Assembly (NCBI RefSeq): GCF_018446385.1
Contig: NC_056001.1
Location: forward strand, 8,798,672-8,862,671
Reading direction: 5' to 3'
Length of the DNA stretch: 64,000 bases
DNA from: Zingiber officinale
Taxonomy: Eukaryota; Streptophyta; Magnoliopsida; Zingiberales; Zingiberaceae
Position numbers and translations under genes: made by a program. The notes beneath the pieces are model-generated. The model ran no database searches. It saw only the letters and a list, made by a program, of their open reading frames with translations, and was not told where the DNA came from. Positions 34,115 through 46,289 of this stretch are shown here, piece by piece. Within the stretch, counting starts at the first letter, position 1, and each line of letters opens with the position of its first letter.

Positions 34115-36470
34115 ATCTCGATTTGCTCTCTTTCTCCCTTCCTTTCCTTCTTACTTTATTCCTGGGATTTCCTGCGCCTTTTGGCCGCCGATTCCCTACT
34201 GATCACGCTCAAATTAAAAATCAAAAAAGGAAAAAGAAACAGACATTGACCGTGAAATATCTCTTCGATTGCGTGCATGGCCTCAATACCCACATCAAAT
34301 CTTAACCCTTCCGTCGCTGTTTGCATCAGGGCAGCAAACGTCGTTTCTGTAAAACGTGGCAGGTACGCATTGGTAAGCCAGTAGTCCCAAATGTGGTTCC
34401 GCATAAATGACGACTGAGAAATGTGAAATAGAGATTCTTCAATTTAACCCGTGATCTTACCTGCCTTTTGAATTAGAGTTAGCGTGGGTCCCGCAAACTT
34501 TTGAGATGGTAAAACGTTCAGGTCGACAAAAGTGGTCAGACTCTTGGGATATAGAAAAAAATAAAATAAAATCCGCTACCCGGCGGTCTCATACCCCCAT
34601 ACCATCAGTCTCGTGACAAAAAAATAAATACGTTTGTTTCTAATATCTTCGTCAATTCGTCTTAAAATTAATATAGAAGAGATAAATTATAGACAACTAT
34701 TATCCTTTAGAATAATGATTAACATATAAGAGAGATATTTATCTCGATTTTATCAAGATTTGAACTCCAGACATTATGTTGACAACCCTTTATGAGCTAG
34801 TCATTAGATCGTTCCGAGGAGACCTCATACGATCAGTCTCATGGTGGTAAAAGATGAATACGCTTGCCCTCAGTGTCTCCGTCAACCTGTCTCAGGGTCA
34901 ACATGAAAAAGATAAATTACGAACGACTATTAACTTTTAAAATAATGATTAATCATACGATGGATCTCATGATCATATATGAGAAGATAAATTAAAAATT
35001 TATAATTAATGAAATAAAATATGAAATTATACTTGATTAACATAGAAGAGGACCTTTTTCTTTCTTGACTTTATAAAATTTAAATTCTTATACTATAATA
35101 ATACCTTTATTCCGTACTGACGGACACAATTTTACCTGAGACATCTTTTACACTCTTTGAATATAACAAGAGAGGCGCACCGGGAGGATGCTAAACCATC
35201 ACGCCATTGCCCACCTTAAAAATTCAAAGAAACTCTTTATTATAATTATCCGTTAAAATAATGTCTCCTTTCTTAAAATAGTGTCTCGATATTTTCTAAA
35301 AAAATATGCTTTTATAACAAAAATGATAATCCTTGTAAACTCTTATCCATCTAACACAAATATAAAACACTCTTATGAAGTAATAGTGAAACAGTCTGTT
35401 TTAAACGGTTAATTAGATATGTAAGGATTGAATTTTAATTATGATGTACTAAAATTTTTCTCCGGTGGTCATTTGTTTGAGTTTTCATTAAGACTTTCTA
35501 ATTTATATGGAAATATTTTATAGGCAAACCCGTCATTTTCAAATTTAATTGATTTGAAAAATTGAACACATGAATTAAAAAATTTAAAAAAACACACATA
35601 TACTCTAATTTGAAAAGGATCTTTACTTTTTTTTAAAAAAAAATTATTTATTTAATATAGTATCCAACAGAGAACTTTTATAGGTACAATCTTACTACTT
35701 TCATAAAAATAACAATATCTTCTAATAAGTTTGAATCTTATCGTACTCAATTAAGTTTAAATTTATTTTACAGAATGTGTAAGACGTAGGTGAAAAGTTA
35801 TTGTATAAATATTAGAAATATTTTATTTATAGGTTTAAAAATAAGAGAGTAAAAAAAAAATAATATTCTAAAAGATAAAGTAAAATAAAAAATTTGTAAT
35901 AAAAAGTTTGTGTTAATCAGTGTATAGTTAACTCTCTTTTTAATTATGAGTAATATAATTAAATTTATAATATAATAAAATTATATTGTAATCTAATTTA
36001 TATAATTTTTATTATAATGATGATTATATTTTTTTTTATTTGATGTTTAATATTTTTTATAAGGAATGTAATTTGTATTATTATAAAATAATAAAAATAT
36101 CTTACGACGTCGATGACCAACAACAACGGCGACCGATGATTGGCGATGGTGGTAATGACATCGATGGCCGATGACGACAATCGGTGTCCTACATGATGTT
36201 AACTTTATAATCTAAATTATAAAATTTTATTACTTTTTAATTCAAATTATATTATATTATAATTTTAAAATTATATCAAATAAAATAATGAATATTATAA
36301 TATAATTTTAATTATATTACCATACAACCTCCTATCAAAGATAGCATAAATGGAGCCCAATTACTCCCCATCTCGCATACTACATGGTGTACCTTCACCT
36401 GTCTAGCCATTTATAAATTCGTATTTACATTAATGTTATACCACTTATTAGGCATTTCTTATATTAATGT
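34115..36470. other. LACS upstream region and AT-rich intergenic DNA
   Basis: This should hold the LACS promoter and 5' UTR on the - strand, next to 34114. I see no coding frame I trust. A diverged direct repeat occurs at about 34600-34730 and 34830-34960 (CATCAGTCTC(G/A)TG, then GATAAATTA, then ACTATTA and AATAATGATTAA), perhaps a fragment of an unknown element. The MITE at 35950-36320 is listed separately. Confidence 0.45.
35950..36320. mobile_element. AT-rich MITE with inverted ends
   Basis: The 371-bp block starts GTAATATAATTAAATTTATA and ends with its near inverse (TATAATTTTAATTATATTAC). A GC-richer core (CGACGTCGATGACC to GACGACAATCGG) lies at about 36108-36180. No target duplication could be fixed in the AT-rich surroundings. 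Confidence 0.55.
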
Positions 36471-36479
36471 TAGAGTAAT

Positions 36480-37224
36480 GATGCTCGCCGCGAACTTGCT
36501 CCGCGAATTCGCTGCGCGACTGAGCTGGCATCGTTCGTGGCCAAGTCCACGTAGGACAAAAAAATGCTGACGAGGCATATGCCCCCGCTCTTCCTCAATC
36601 GCGACCCCGACCCATGCCCTAACTCTTCCTCATTCGCGACCCCGACCATTGCCCTAACTCTCCGCCGCCTCCGTTTTTTAGCGACCCACCCTCCCGTGCC
36701 CTGCCCTAACTCCCCTTCTCCTTCCCTCGCGCTAACTTAGCTGCGCCTCCTCCTTCTTCTTCCCTCCCCCTCCCAGAGAATCGAAGCCTTCTATATGTTT
36801 CGGCGCTGATCTCATCGTCAGTTTTGTGGAGTGGTGTGTGAAATCAGGCGTCCGCAAAGGACATCGCAGAGTACATCAACAAGGAGTTTGATAGCAAGTA
36901 CGGTAAAATTCTTGAAGGGTTTTCATGTTTTTGTGGTTCCACAGTGTCATTTTATTTGGAGATTTGTGATTTTCATGTTCATAAGTGGATTATGTTTATG
37001 TTGAATTTTGTTTTTGATTCCAATCAACCATGGTATGTTGCTATGTTTTAACAACTTAAAGTTACTGATTAGGTTAATGTAGTTACATTATTTCATTTGG
37101 ACTGACATTCGTCTCTTTTAATGTAGTCATTGTTTCATTTTTTTTTATTATGTCTCTGTTTTCTATTTATTTTTGGCCTTATAATTTTTTAAAAATAAAT
37201 GTAGGTGAAGAAAGTATCATGAAA
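36480..37224 (+). other. 5' flank of the FAR1-related pseudogene
   Basis: The stretch includes a C/T-rich block (36590-36780, CGACCCCGACC and CCTAACTC repeats) resembling a 5' UTR. A T-rich stretch with a possible GT-AG intron (about 36900-37204, ending TTTTTAAAAATAAATGTAG) follows. I cannot define an exon with confidence. Confidence 0.35.
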
Positions 37225-38439
37225 AAAAAAATGATTCAAATGAGATAAAGGATAACAATGACCATAGGGATCAAGACCCATCTCCATCTAGTGTAAATGA
37301 AGTTAAGCTTCCTGAGATTGAAATACATTTTCATCTGAAGAAGAAGTTCGTACATTTTATAATTCCTATGCTCAGAATGTTGGTTTCGGTATTTACAAAT
37401 TAGGCGGTAGAAATGGAGATGATGGAAAGCAAAAATATTTCTCTATTGGATGTACAAAAAATGGTAGGAAAGTATTCCAAGCAAAAAAACATTTTATACC
37501 CTCGACCTTCTACCAAGACGAATTGCAAAACTAAGATTAATGTTGCTATTCGAAATGATGGGAACTTTGTGATTATTAGTCTATGCCTTGAACATAATCA
37601 TATCTTGAGTCCTGGAAAGTCACGACATTTTAGATGTAATAAAGTATTGGATTCAGCTATAAAGAGAAAATTAGAGTTAAATGATCAAGCTGGAATAACT
37701 TTAAGCAAAAGTTTTCAATCATTTGTAGTTGAGGCTAGAGGCTATGAGAATTTGACATTTGATGAGAGAAATTGTAGAAATTATATTTCAGAAGCTAGAA
37801 GGTTGAGGTTAGGGGATGGAGATGTTGAAGCTTTGAGTACTTATTTTTGTCGCATACAAAGTAGGAACTCAAAATTTTTTTATGTGCTTGATTTAGATAG
37901 GGAATCTCGAATAAGAAATATTTTTTGGGCAGATGCAAGATGTAGGTGTTGGAACCCCAAGGTTGTTTTGGTGTGATCAACAAGTTAAGTTAGGTCCTGT
38001 GTTGTTCTAACCTTGTGTCTAAGTGTGCAGGAGCTTAGGAACACAGGTAGTCGAGCGGAAGATGCAGATAGCGAGAAGGACGGCAGTCCGAGGGACTAGG
38101 TGCTACGGAAGAGTACACTGACGGACGAGAAGGAAGCGCGTGGTGGTTCCGAGGGACGAAAGCTGGAGCGGAAGATTGCTCGGGGAGCAAGAGACGCAGC
38201 TAGCAAGAAGGACGACACGCGGTGCGTCCGAGGGACGAAGACTGCGGATGAGTACGCCGGCGGACGAGAAGGGAACACGCGGCAATTCTGAGGGATGAGA
38301 AGCCGGAGGGAAGCCCGCTCGAGAAGACTGGAAGTTGGATTCGGGTGAGCCCTATTCCGGATGACAGAGATCACCCAAGCGAGCGGAACCGAAGTTGAAG
38401 ACCCGGACCGAGGCGAAAGAAGTCAACCGGAGTTGACTT

Positions 38440-38625
38440 AGGGTCCGGGGCACCCGGACCAGCCCAGGGCGCCCGGAGCAATCCGAGGCGCCCTGAGCAG
38501 CCCGGGGCGCCCGAAACCCCTTCCAGGCGCCCGGAACTTGAATTTTGACCAGAACGCGTCTAATGCGTTCTGAACGTTGGGGAATAAAGTTTTATCCTCC
38601 CAGGGCGCTCGGAACCCTTCCAGGC
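38440..38625. repeat. GGGCGCCCGG palindrome cluster in the LTR of G
   Basis: GGGCGCCCGG, AGGCGCCC, GGGGCGCCCG and AGGCGCCCGG occur within 190 bp, at about 38468, 38486, 38504 and 38524, with further copies near 38600 and 38620. The shared core is GGCGCC. The spacing is irregular, at 15-25 bp within the main group. Confidence 0.85.
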
Positions 38626-39439
38626 GCCCCGACCAAGGCTATAAATATAGCCTTGGTCCAGAAACTTTCCAACGAACTCTGAATTGTAATTCCAACGCTT
38701 GTAAGCTTTAGTCTAGAGTTGATCTTCTGTTTTCTGCACTTCAACGTTGTACGAGGCTTCTCCGCCTGAAGGAGTTTTTAGTGAGCTTAATCTTCCTTGG
38801 ATTAACAACCACATCGGTTGTAACCAAGTAAATCCTTGTGCCTCACTTTTTTTTTTTATGCTTTTAATTTATCAGCTTACTTTATATATACAAGTGTCAG
38901 CTTAAAGAGTTCGAAGAAGGGTTGTTTGGTTTTTTATTTTACAGGACTATCCAACAACCCCCTTCTAGCCGACCGCAACGATCCTACAAGTGTTAGTTTA
39001 GTAAATTTGAAAAAATATTTAAAATAAATTCTAGCTAAGTCTTGTCCCTTGGAAGAATTAGATAAATTAAAAATAGCAAATGAAAAATTGAAACTTGAAA
39101 ATGATTATTTGAAAATTAAAGTAGATAACTTGAAAAATTATGCATGTTCATCTAAAACCAATTTTAGAAGATTTAATAATTTAAATTGGTACTTTAAATA
39201 TCACCCAGGACAAATTAAGAACATTTCAAGAAAATATGTCCCTAAATTTTTTTTGGTTAATCCAGTAGGCTGGAACCTATATTGGGTTCCGAAGTCATGC
39301 TTAAATTAATTTTAAAATTAAAATTAGCGCTTTAAGTGAGAAATTAAACAAAGAATTTCTTTATGAGTCTTTGTCAAGGAAGTGGTATCAGAGCCGAGAC
39401 GCCTCAGAAGGACTAACCGCCGTCTGAAGCAACAAAGAG

Positions 39440-40309
39440 ATGGTCAGACCAAGCATCCACCCACCGAAATTCGAAGGGGATTTCACCACTTGGAAAAAGC
39501 ATATGCAGGTATTCTTTACCACCGATATTGAATTAATTTTAACAATGAAACTTGGCTTTGAAGCTCCAGAGGACAAGGAGATAAATCAATGGACAAAAAG
39601 GGAGTAGGTCGACTTCGTGGCGAACGGCAAAGCAGAATACCATCTGTTGAGCGTTCTTCCGCCTCAAGAAGTCAACATGATCGGTAAATATAACTCCGCA
39701 AAGGAATTTTGGGAGAAGTTCCTCGAGCTGCATGAAGGTACGTCCGAAACTAAGCTCGCTAGACGAGATCTGCTTCGCAATCAACTCACTAGCCTGCGAC
39801 TTAGGGAAGATGAGACAGTCGCACATCTGCACTCCAGAATAAAAGAAATCATCACCGGACTCACGAATCTCAGAGAAAAGGTAAGTAACCAAGATTCGCT
39901 CAGGTACGCGTTAAATTCATTTCCGAGAAATTCAAAATGGGCATCACTAGTAGATGCTTTTTACATTTCGAAGGACTTAGAAAAAATTTCATTAGAAGAA
40001 TTTTTTTCAACATTTGAAGTGCATGAGTCAAGATGTGTAGGAATGAAGGAGCCCAAGAACAGCGTCGCCCTCAAAGCTTCGAGAGACGAACCTGAGTCGG
40101 AATCTTCTCTCGACAACGAGGAAATGGTAATGATGGTAAGAAGATTCAAGAAACTTTGTAAATCTAGATCTACTAACCATCCGCAAGGGAAGAAGAAAAG
40201 GGCAATCCACTGCTACCACTGCGACGAAGAAGGGCACGTCAAGGACAACTGCCCCAAGCTAAAGAACTCAAGCATTTCTTTCAAACACTTGTACGCTCTC
40301 TGTAGTTAG
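39440..40309 (+). pseudogene. gag of element G with one zinc knuckle
   Basis: The frame starts near M-V-R-P-S-I-H-P-P-K-F-E-G. It has F-x-T-W-K-K-H-M, one stop at about 39606, then a 230-aa stretch from 39617 with the UBN2-type motif NSAKEFWEKFLELHEG. It ends in a zinc knuckle CYHCDEEGHVKDNC (about 40210-40252). The single early stop and the lack of pol indicate a non-autonomous or dead copy. Confidence 0.85.
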
Positions 40310-41148
40310 CTTCTGTTTCCTGAGCTTCAACGTTGTAAGAGGCTTCTCCGCCTGAAGGAGATTGATAGTGCGATCATCTTTCTTGGATTAACAACCACCC
40401 CGGTTGTAACCAAGTCAAATCCGGTGCCTCTTCCTTTTCTTGCTTTTTCTTGTTTAAGTTAATTTTATGCAAGTGTTAGTTTAAGAGTTCGAGAAGAGTT
40501 GTTTTGCTTTTTATTTGAAAAAACAAACAAAAAATAAATTGCAACCTATTTAACTAATAGTTATGACATGTCATTTGCTCCATTTGTTGGGGTGAATCAT
40601 CATGGTCAATCTATTATGCTGGGATGTGGATTATTATCAAGCGAAGACTCAACAACTTTCATATGGTTGTTCAAATCTTGGTTGACATGTATGCTCGGAC
40701 ATGCTCCAAAGGCTATAATCACAGACCAATGTCATGCCATGACAATTGCAATTGAAGAGGTATTTCCAAATTCGCATCATCGTCTGTGTCTTTGGCATAT
40801 CATGAAAAAGCTTCCAGTAAAATTAGGTGGTCATGCTCAATACAAAATGATAAAGAAACAATTGAAAAACATTGTTTATGACTCACTTACAGTTGATAAG
40901 TGTGATGAGAATTGGTTGAAAATGATTGAGGAGTTTAATTTGGAAAACAATGATTGGTTGAAATCTTTGCATGAAGAACAGAATAGATGGATACCTATAT
41001 ACGTTAAAGATTGTTGGTGCAATATTCCCTAGGTCAAGGTTGACCTGGTTGACTAAGCTTGAGTCTTATTGTTTGGGTTTCAATGTTTGATAATACATGG
41101 GGATTGCAGGTGCAATTGTCCATGTGAGAAGATTGTGAAGAAGGAAAT

Positions 41149-41420
41149 CCTGGTGAGTGAAGCTAGGTGAAAGACCTGGTGAGTGAAGCGAGACAGTTGG
41201 GGAATCCTGGTGAGTGAAGCCAGGTGAAAGACCTAGTGAGTGAAGCTAGGCAGAAGGAAATCCTGGTGAGTGAAGCCAGGTGAAAGACCTAGTGAGTGAA
41301 GCTAGGCAGTTGGGAATCCTAGTGAGTGAAGCTAGGTGAAAGTCCTGGTGAGTGAAGCCAGTCATATGAGAAGTCCTAGTGAGTGAAGCTAGGTAGAAGG
41401 GAAGTCTTGGTGAGTGAAGT
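41149..41420 (+). repeat. Array of about ten short hairpins in the C LTR
   Basis: The unit is a 5-bp stem, a fixed 9-nt loop TGAGTGAAG, and the complementary 5 bp. Perfect copies alternate CCTGG/CCAGG (41206, 41262) and CCTAG/CTAGG (41231, 41288, 41318, 41375). The first copy (41149, CCTGG/CTAGG) pairs with one G-T, the copy at 41344 has one terminal mismatch (CCTGG/CCAGT), and two others (about 41175 and 41406) are imperfect. Spacing is 25-31 bp. A second array lies at about 51410-51680 in the 3' LTR. Confidence 0.9.
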
Positions 41421-41435
41421 CAGACACAAGAAAAT

Positions 41436-41722
41436 CCAGATGGATCAAGGTTGATCAGACATCTGGTGTTGGAAAGTCCAAGTAGGTCAAAGGGATTGAC
41501 CGGATATTTGGCACGAGGAAATCCAGGTGGATCAAGGTTGATTGGACACCTGGTGGAGATAAGTCCAAGTGGGTCAAGGATGACCGGACACTTGGCACGA
41601 GGAGAAAAGTTCAAGTGGGTCAAAAGTATTGACCAAACACTTGGTGAGGGAGTCCTAGCAGGTCAAGGATGACCGGATGCTAGGCATGATGTACCAACAT
41701 GTCATGGTTGACCGGATGTTGG
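41436..41722 (+). repeat. Array of seven long hairpins with changing stems in the C LTR
   Basis: Each unit is about 30-34 nt with an outer 7-bp stem and an inner GGTCAAGG-type hairpin. Outer stems: CCAGATG/CATCTGG (41436-41466), CCAAGTA/TATTTGG (41478-41511, one G-T), CCAGGTG/CACCTGG (41523-41553), CCAAGTG/CACTTGG (41565-41595), CAAGTG/CACTTG (about 41612-41645), CCTAGCA/TGCTAGG (41654-41684), CCAACAT/ATGTTGG (41694-41722). Spacers such as GCACGAGG recur between units. The 3' LTR has the same series, split by the solo LTR insertion. Confidence 0.92.
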
Positions 41723-41756
41723 TGTAGGGGACTTTGGACTTGTTTTTGGGCAAAAA

Positions 41757-42102
41757 TAGGAGCTGGATCGATCAGCCGATCGATTGGCTCATGCTCAATC
41801 GATCGGCTGATCGATTGGGTGAGTCCCCGCGACAAACCTTCTCCCAATCGATCAGTGGATCAATTGGGGAGAAGTGTCGCATGAACAAAAAGTCTGCCAA
41901 TCGATCGGGTGATCGATTGGGAGTCTCCAATCGATCGAGCGATCAATTGGGAGGTGCGCTTTCACACATTAAGCCCTGAATCGATCAGCCGATCGATCCA
42001 GGCAATTCCAAAGAGCACAGAGGCACTTTGGATCGATCGATCGATCAATCCAAAGCCTCCCCAATCAATTGGGAGCAATCCAATCGATTAGGATTCGACC
42101 GT
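41757..42102. repeat. CGATCGATTGGG palindrome cluster in the C 5' LTR
   Basis: GATCGATC/GATCGATT cores occur in nested, mostly paired arrangement: CAATCGATCGGCTGATCGATTG (about 41798), CCAATCGATCGGGTGATCGATTGG (about 41898), CCAATCGATCGAGCGATCAATTGG (about 41928), AATCGATCAGCCGATCGAT (about 41980), GGATCGATCGATCGATCAATCC (about 42031) and CCAATCAATTGG (about 42061). The 3' LTR cluster is at 54434-54770. Confidence 0.9.
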
Positions 42103-42611
42103 TGGCGCTGGATAAAGACGTTGGCGTGTGATTTCGTCGAAACAACGAGAAGATCTCTCTCAGCTTTCTTCTCTAAGACAACAGATCTTCACAGCGACTT
42201 CTCCACAACTCTCACTCTAGATCTTGAAGGTTCTTGGAGGCTTGTGCTGGTGCACGTCCAAGTCAAGAGGTGAGGAAGAAGCTAGGGTTAGGGTTTCTTG
42301 TGCATATCTTGTAAGCTTTTGCTTGTATAGTATTTCCCTTCCCTTTCTTCTTGTACTGTGAGCGTGTAGGGCTTCTTCGCCTTTGGTAGTTACCGTAAAG
42401 GAGTGATTTCATAGTGGAGGGTGCGTGAGTGTGTGGATCCTTGGACTAGTCACCTCTTCTTGAGGTGGATACCAAGTAAATTCCTTGTGTTAGCATTGTA
42501 GTTGTTGTTTCTTGTATTTTCCGCTGCACATCATCGAAGAAACAAAGCAACGAAGAGCACAAGATCGCGCCGAGCTATTCACCCCCCTCTAGCTACATTT
42601 CGGTCCCAACA

Positions 42612-43691
42612 AGTGGTATCAGAGCAAGGTCGTTCTTCACCGGAATCATCACCGGAAGGGGCAACAAGCTAGAGGGTGTAGAAGTTGGAGCAAATTTTAT
42701 CAAGTCGAATACTTCATCAAATGGCTCAACTTTAAGATGGAATTCCGAGATGGACTCGGATTCGACACAAGGGTGCCTCCACCATATGTATCCACGAGTT
42801 TCGATTCTTGGAAATCAAGAATTAAAAATTTTCTTATGATAGAGATAGAGCAATGGTTTGCTCTAATGGAAGGCTTCAAATCTCCAACAAGTTCAAAGGG
42901 CAAGATCCTCAAAAAGAGCAAATGGAGTCAAGAGCAAATTCAAAAGAGCGAGGCAAATGATAAAATGACCAAACTTTTGGTCAATTTGTTGCTAAGCAAT
43001 ATATTGGCTCAAATTGGAGAATTTGAGGATTCTAAAGAGCTATGGAGCAAGTTGGCCAAGCTTCATGAAGAACCCTCCACTGTACCAGTCCAAGAAAAAT
43101 CTAAAGAGGGTGACTCAATGGAGCAAGATCAAAGGGAAGATGATTTCGAAGTTGAGAGATGCTCAACTTCCGAAGAAGAGGTCCAAGAAGCTTCATCTTC
43201 AAAGGAATACAATGAAAAGGGCAAAGAGAGAGCATACTCTTTGTTTCATGTACAAGATGAAGATGAAGAAGCCTTCACCTCTAGGATTGAGAGGGAGCAA
43301 TTTTCATTGACACCAGATTAAGAAGAAAAAGAAGTCTCCACATCCGGGTCCAGAGAAGAAGAGGATGAAGAAGCTTCCACCTCCACAAGTCAAGTCAAAT
43401 CTATTGGAGGAGCACCATTATCGGAACAAGAGGAAGTTTCTACCTCCAAATCAAAAGGAGAAGATGTCATCCCTACACACGAAGATATAAATGTTTCAAT
43501 TAAAAATAAAAATCATAATATATGTTTTGAGTGTAGGGAACATGTGCATTATATGAGCAAATGCCCTAAAATGGCCAAGAATAAGGGCCAAGTGGCACCA
43601 AAGGGCAAGGAGAAGCCCAAAGAGACCGCTCCCGGAACAAAGAAGAGCAAGGAACACATTGTGTGCTTCTCTTGCAATCAAAGGGGACACT
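42612..43691 (+). pseudogene. gag of element C, one stop, cut by element D
   Basis: After the primer site the frame 42737-43321 encodes a copia-type gag (S-F-D-S-W-K-S-R-I-K-N-F near residue 20, then a helical part with F-E-D-S-K-E-L-W-S-K-L). A highly acidic Glu/Ser-rich tail follows. One stop at 43319-43321 breaks it. The same frame then continues to zinc knuckle CFECREHVHYMSKC (about 43521-43562) and a second knuckle that reads CFSCNQRGHL and is interrupted by the LTR of D at 43692. Confidence 0.85.
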
Positions 43692-46289
43692 TGTTAGGGT
43701 GTATACTAAAAGTCTAGCTTTTGGTATAAACATTTATCTAGAAATAAGAATCACATTGGTCAAATGTCTACATTTATGATAAATGTAGTTGTTCAATTAA
43801 TTTATATTGTAGATAACATGATGTGTGGAGTCACACACAGAGGATCATGTTATCAGTACCTTATAAATTATAAGCAGTAGCTCACGACCAAGATGGAAAG
43901 GAACAAACCATTGGAAGGTCGTAGTGTAATTAGGTATTAGTTTATCTTAACTATATAATTACACTAGTGCACTTATAGTGTATTGAGTAGGACCATTAGA
44001 GATCGTTTCTTTTTATACTGACTTTAAAAAGGAACAAAGACCTCAGTAATTATGGAAGTGTGTGCTCTTAATCCTAATATAATAACAAGCACATATATTT
44101 GATATTTATTGCTTTAATTTATCAATGGGTGAGATTTAGTTCGATAAATCAATAAGCCCGATAAGTTGGGAAATGATATTACTTATAGTGCGTGTTATTG
44201 ATTATAGAAGGAAACTGTGTCCTAGTAATCTATGTTGAGAATGACCTCAAGAGGAGTTCATAAGGATTGTCATGTTAAACCCTGCAGGTAGACTTAGTCC
44301 GACATGACGATAAGGTTGAGTGATACTACTCTTGGACTAAGATATTAATTAAGTGAGTTGTCAGTAACTCATTTAATTAGTGGACATTTATTATCTTAAA
44401 CACAGGAAGACTATCACACTCATAATAAGAAGAAGCCCAAAATGTAATTTGGGATTTGTGCGGTAGTTCAATAATAGTTCTTTAGTGGAATGAATTATTA
44501 TTGATGAAATTAAGTTGTGTGTTCGGGTGAACACGGGAAGCTTAATTTTATCGGGAGACCAAAACCAATTCCTCCTCTCGGTCCCTATTGTAGTATCTTG
44601 TATATAGAGAATTATACCCACCTATACCCACCTTCTTACCCAACCTATAGGGGTCGGCCAAGCCAAGCTTGAAGCTCAAGCTTAGGGCCGGCCAAGCCTA
44701 AAGGTTGAGCCTTAAGGTGGCCGACCAATTGCTTGGAGCCCAAGCTTAGGTGGCCGGCCACATCATATTACAAAGGAATTTTTATTAAAATTAGTTCTTA
44801 TGTGGATATCATGGTTTTAAAAGAGAGTTTGAAATTTAAATATTTCATTTTATAGCTTTCTACAAAAGATTAAGAAAAGATTTGAAATCTTTCTTTATTT
44901 GTAGATTGAAAGGTAGATTTTAATTTTGAGAAAACTTTCATTTTTTAACCATGTTCATGATTTAAAAGAGAGTTTAAAAATTAAATATTTCTTTTATAAA
45001 GCTTCTACAAAAGATTTAATATCTTTCCTTATTTGTAGATTAAAAGAGATTTTAATTTTTAGAGATAACTTTCTTTTTATCCACATGTTTAAAAGAAGGA
45101 TTTTAATTTATAAAATTTCCTTTTTACAAATCACCATGAAGGGAAAAATTAGTGGAGAATTTTTTATAAATTTCCGGAAACAAATAAGGAAGTTTTAATT
45201 TGTGTTTAAAATTTTATTTGCTTGGAGATTTGGTTGTGGCCGGCCATTATAATAATAAAAAGCGAATTGATTTTTAATTAAAGAAAATTTCCTTATCATG
45301 GCAAAAGAATTAAGGAAGGTTTTTATTTAAATTTCCTTATTTGCCAAGACCAAGGATTATAAAAGAGGAGGTAGAGGTGTTTTCATGGCTAACGATTCTA
45401 TTCTTTTTCTCTCCCTCTCTTCCTTGGTGTGGTCGGCCATAGAAGTTTTCTCTTCTTCCTTTTCTTTCTTCTTCATTGGCCGAACCTCATCATCTCATGG
45501 AGCTTGAAGGTGGCCGGATTCTAGCTTGGAGAAGAAGGAGAGAAAGGAAGCATCCCTTGGAGCTTGGTGGTGGCCGAACCTCATCCTTTCATGGAGTTAT
45601 TGTGGTGGCCGAATATTGCTTGGAGAAGAAGGTGGCTTAGGTGGATTCTCATCTCGGTAGATCATTACCCACACAACGCCCAGGATAAGAAGAGGAATAC
45701 GGTAGAAGATCAAGAGGTTATTTGCTTACAAAGAAAGGTATAACTAGTAATTGTTTTCCATATCATACTAGTTTTCTTTGTATAAGTTATTTTTGGAAAT
45801 ACCAAACACAAGAGGCATATAATTCTAGAGTTTTCAGATTTGTTTCGAATTTATGTTTTTGTTTTATTTTTTGAATTTGTGATTCGATTGTTCTTTTTTG
45901 GTTAACTTAGAGTTATTTAAGGAAATTAAATATTAGCTTTCCTTAAAAGACTTTGTCTATGCGGTGGTGGTTGCTCCCATATCCAAGAAGGGCATGTGCC
46001 TCGCCATACAGTCCTGGAAGCCAATTTTGGAAATTAATATTTAATGAAATTAATAACATAGGTGGATTTGAATCAATAGTGTTAAGTTCCGCTTGCGATT
46101 CAAATCTAAACCATTAAGAACAGATAAGTTAAATTTGGAATCAATGATGTTAAGTTCCTTCTGCGATTCCTAATTTAACTTCTAAAGAACACAATAGGTT
46201 ATTTAAGGAAAGGTTCGACACTTGTACAAAAAAATTTTGTACAGTGGAACCGGTACAATTTTCCTAGGACTAACCAACAATTTGTATCA
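43692..46289 (+). repeat. 5' LTR of element D
   Basis: About 2.6 kb, one of three D-family LTRs in the window (see 51817-54225 and 57831-60208). All share the start TGTTAG(G/A)GTGTATACT, the block CTCACGA(C/T)CA(A/T)(G/A)ATGGAAAGG, GGCCGGCC/GTCGGCC palindromes around 44640-44770, and a TGTACAAAA...TTTTGTACA hairpin about 45 bp before the end. TATA-like TTATAAAAGAGGAGG lies at about 45357. The short open frames inside it are not genes. Confidence 0.9.

Larger units (their letters stand above)
37947..40540 (+). mobile_element. Copia-type element G, gag only, rearranged
   Basis: It inserts in the FAR1 frame. A full LTR (37947-38956, TGTTGGAACC to TATCCAACA) is followed by a coiled-coil-coding segment ending in a YWVPKS motif (39049-39303). 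Only then come the tRNA-Met primer site TGGTATCAGAGC (39383-39394) and gag (39440-40306). A truncated second LTR (about 40312-40535) repeats the CTTCAACGTTGTA(C/A)GAGG block of the first. No protease, integrase, RT or RNase H is present. The order LTR, spacer, primer site, gag is not normal and implies rearrangement. The right edge is set by where FAR1 coding sequence resumes. Confidence 0.75.
41012..42611 (+). repeat. 5' LTR of element C
   Basis: This 1600-bp LTR has TGTTGG/CCAACA ends. In order it holds a short-hairpin array (41149-41420), a long-hairpin array (41436-41722), a GATCGATT palindrome cluster (41757-42102), and a transcript-leader-like part with AGGGTTAGGGTTTCTTG (42284). The terminus is CCCCCTCTAGCTACATTTCGG. 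The 3' LTR repeats the same order. Confidence 0.92.

Noticed and set aside
41149-41420. Regularly spaced short palindromic repeats looking like a CRISPR array
   Set aside because: The spacers are themselves repeats (GTGAAAGA, CAGAAGGAAAT), the same array occurs in the second LTR, no cas gene is present, and the DNA is a plant retrotransposon.
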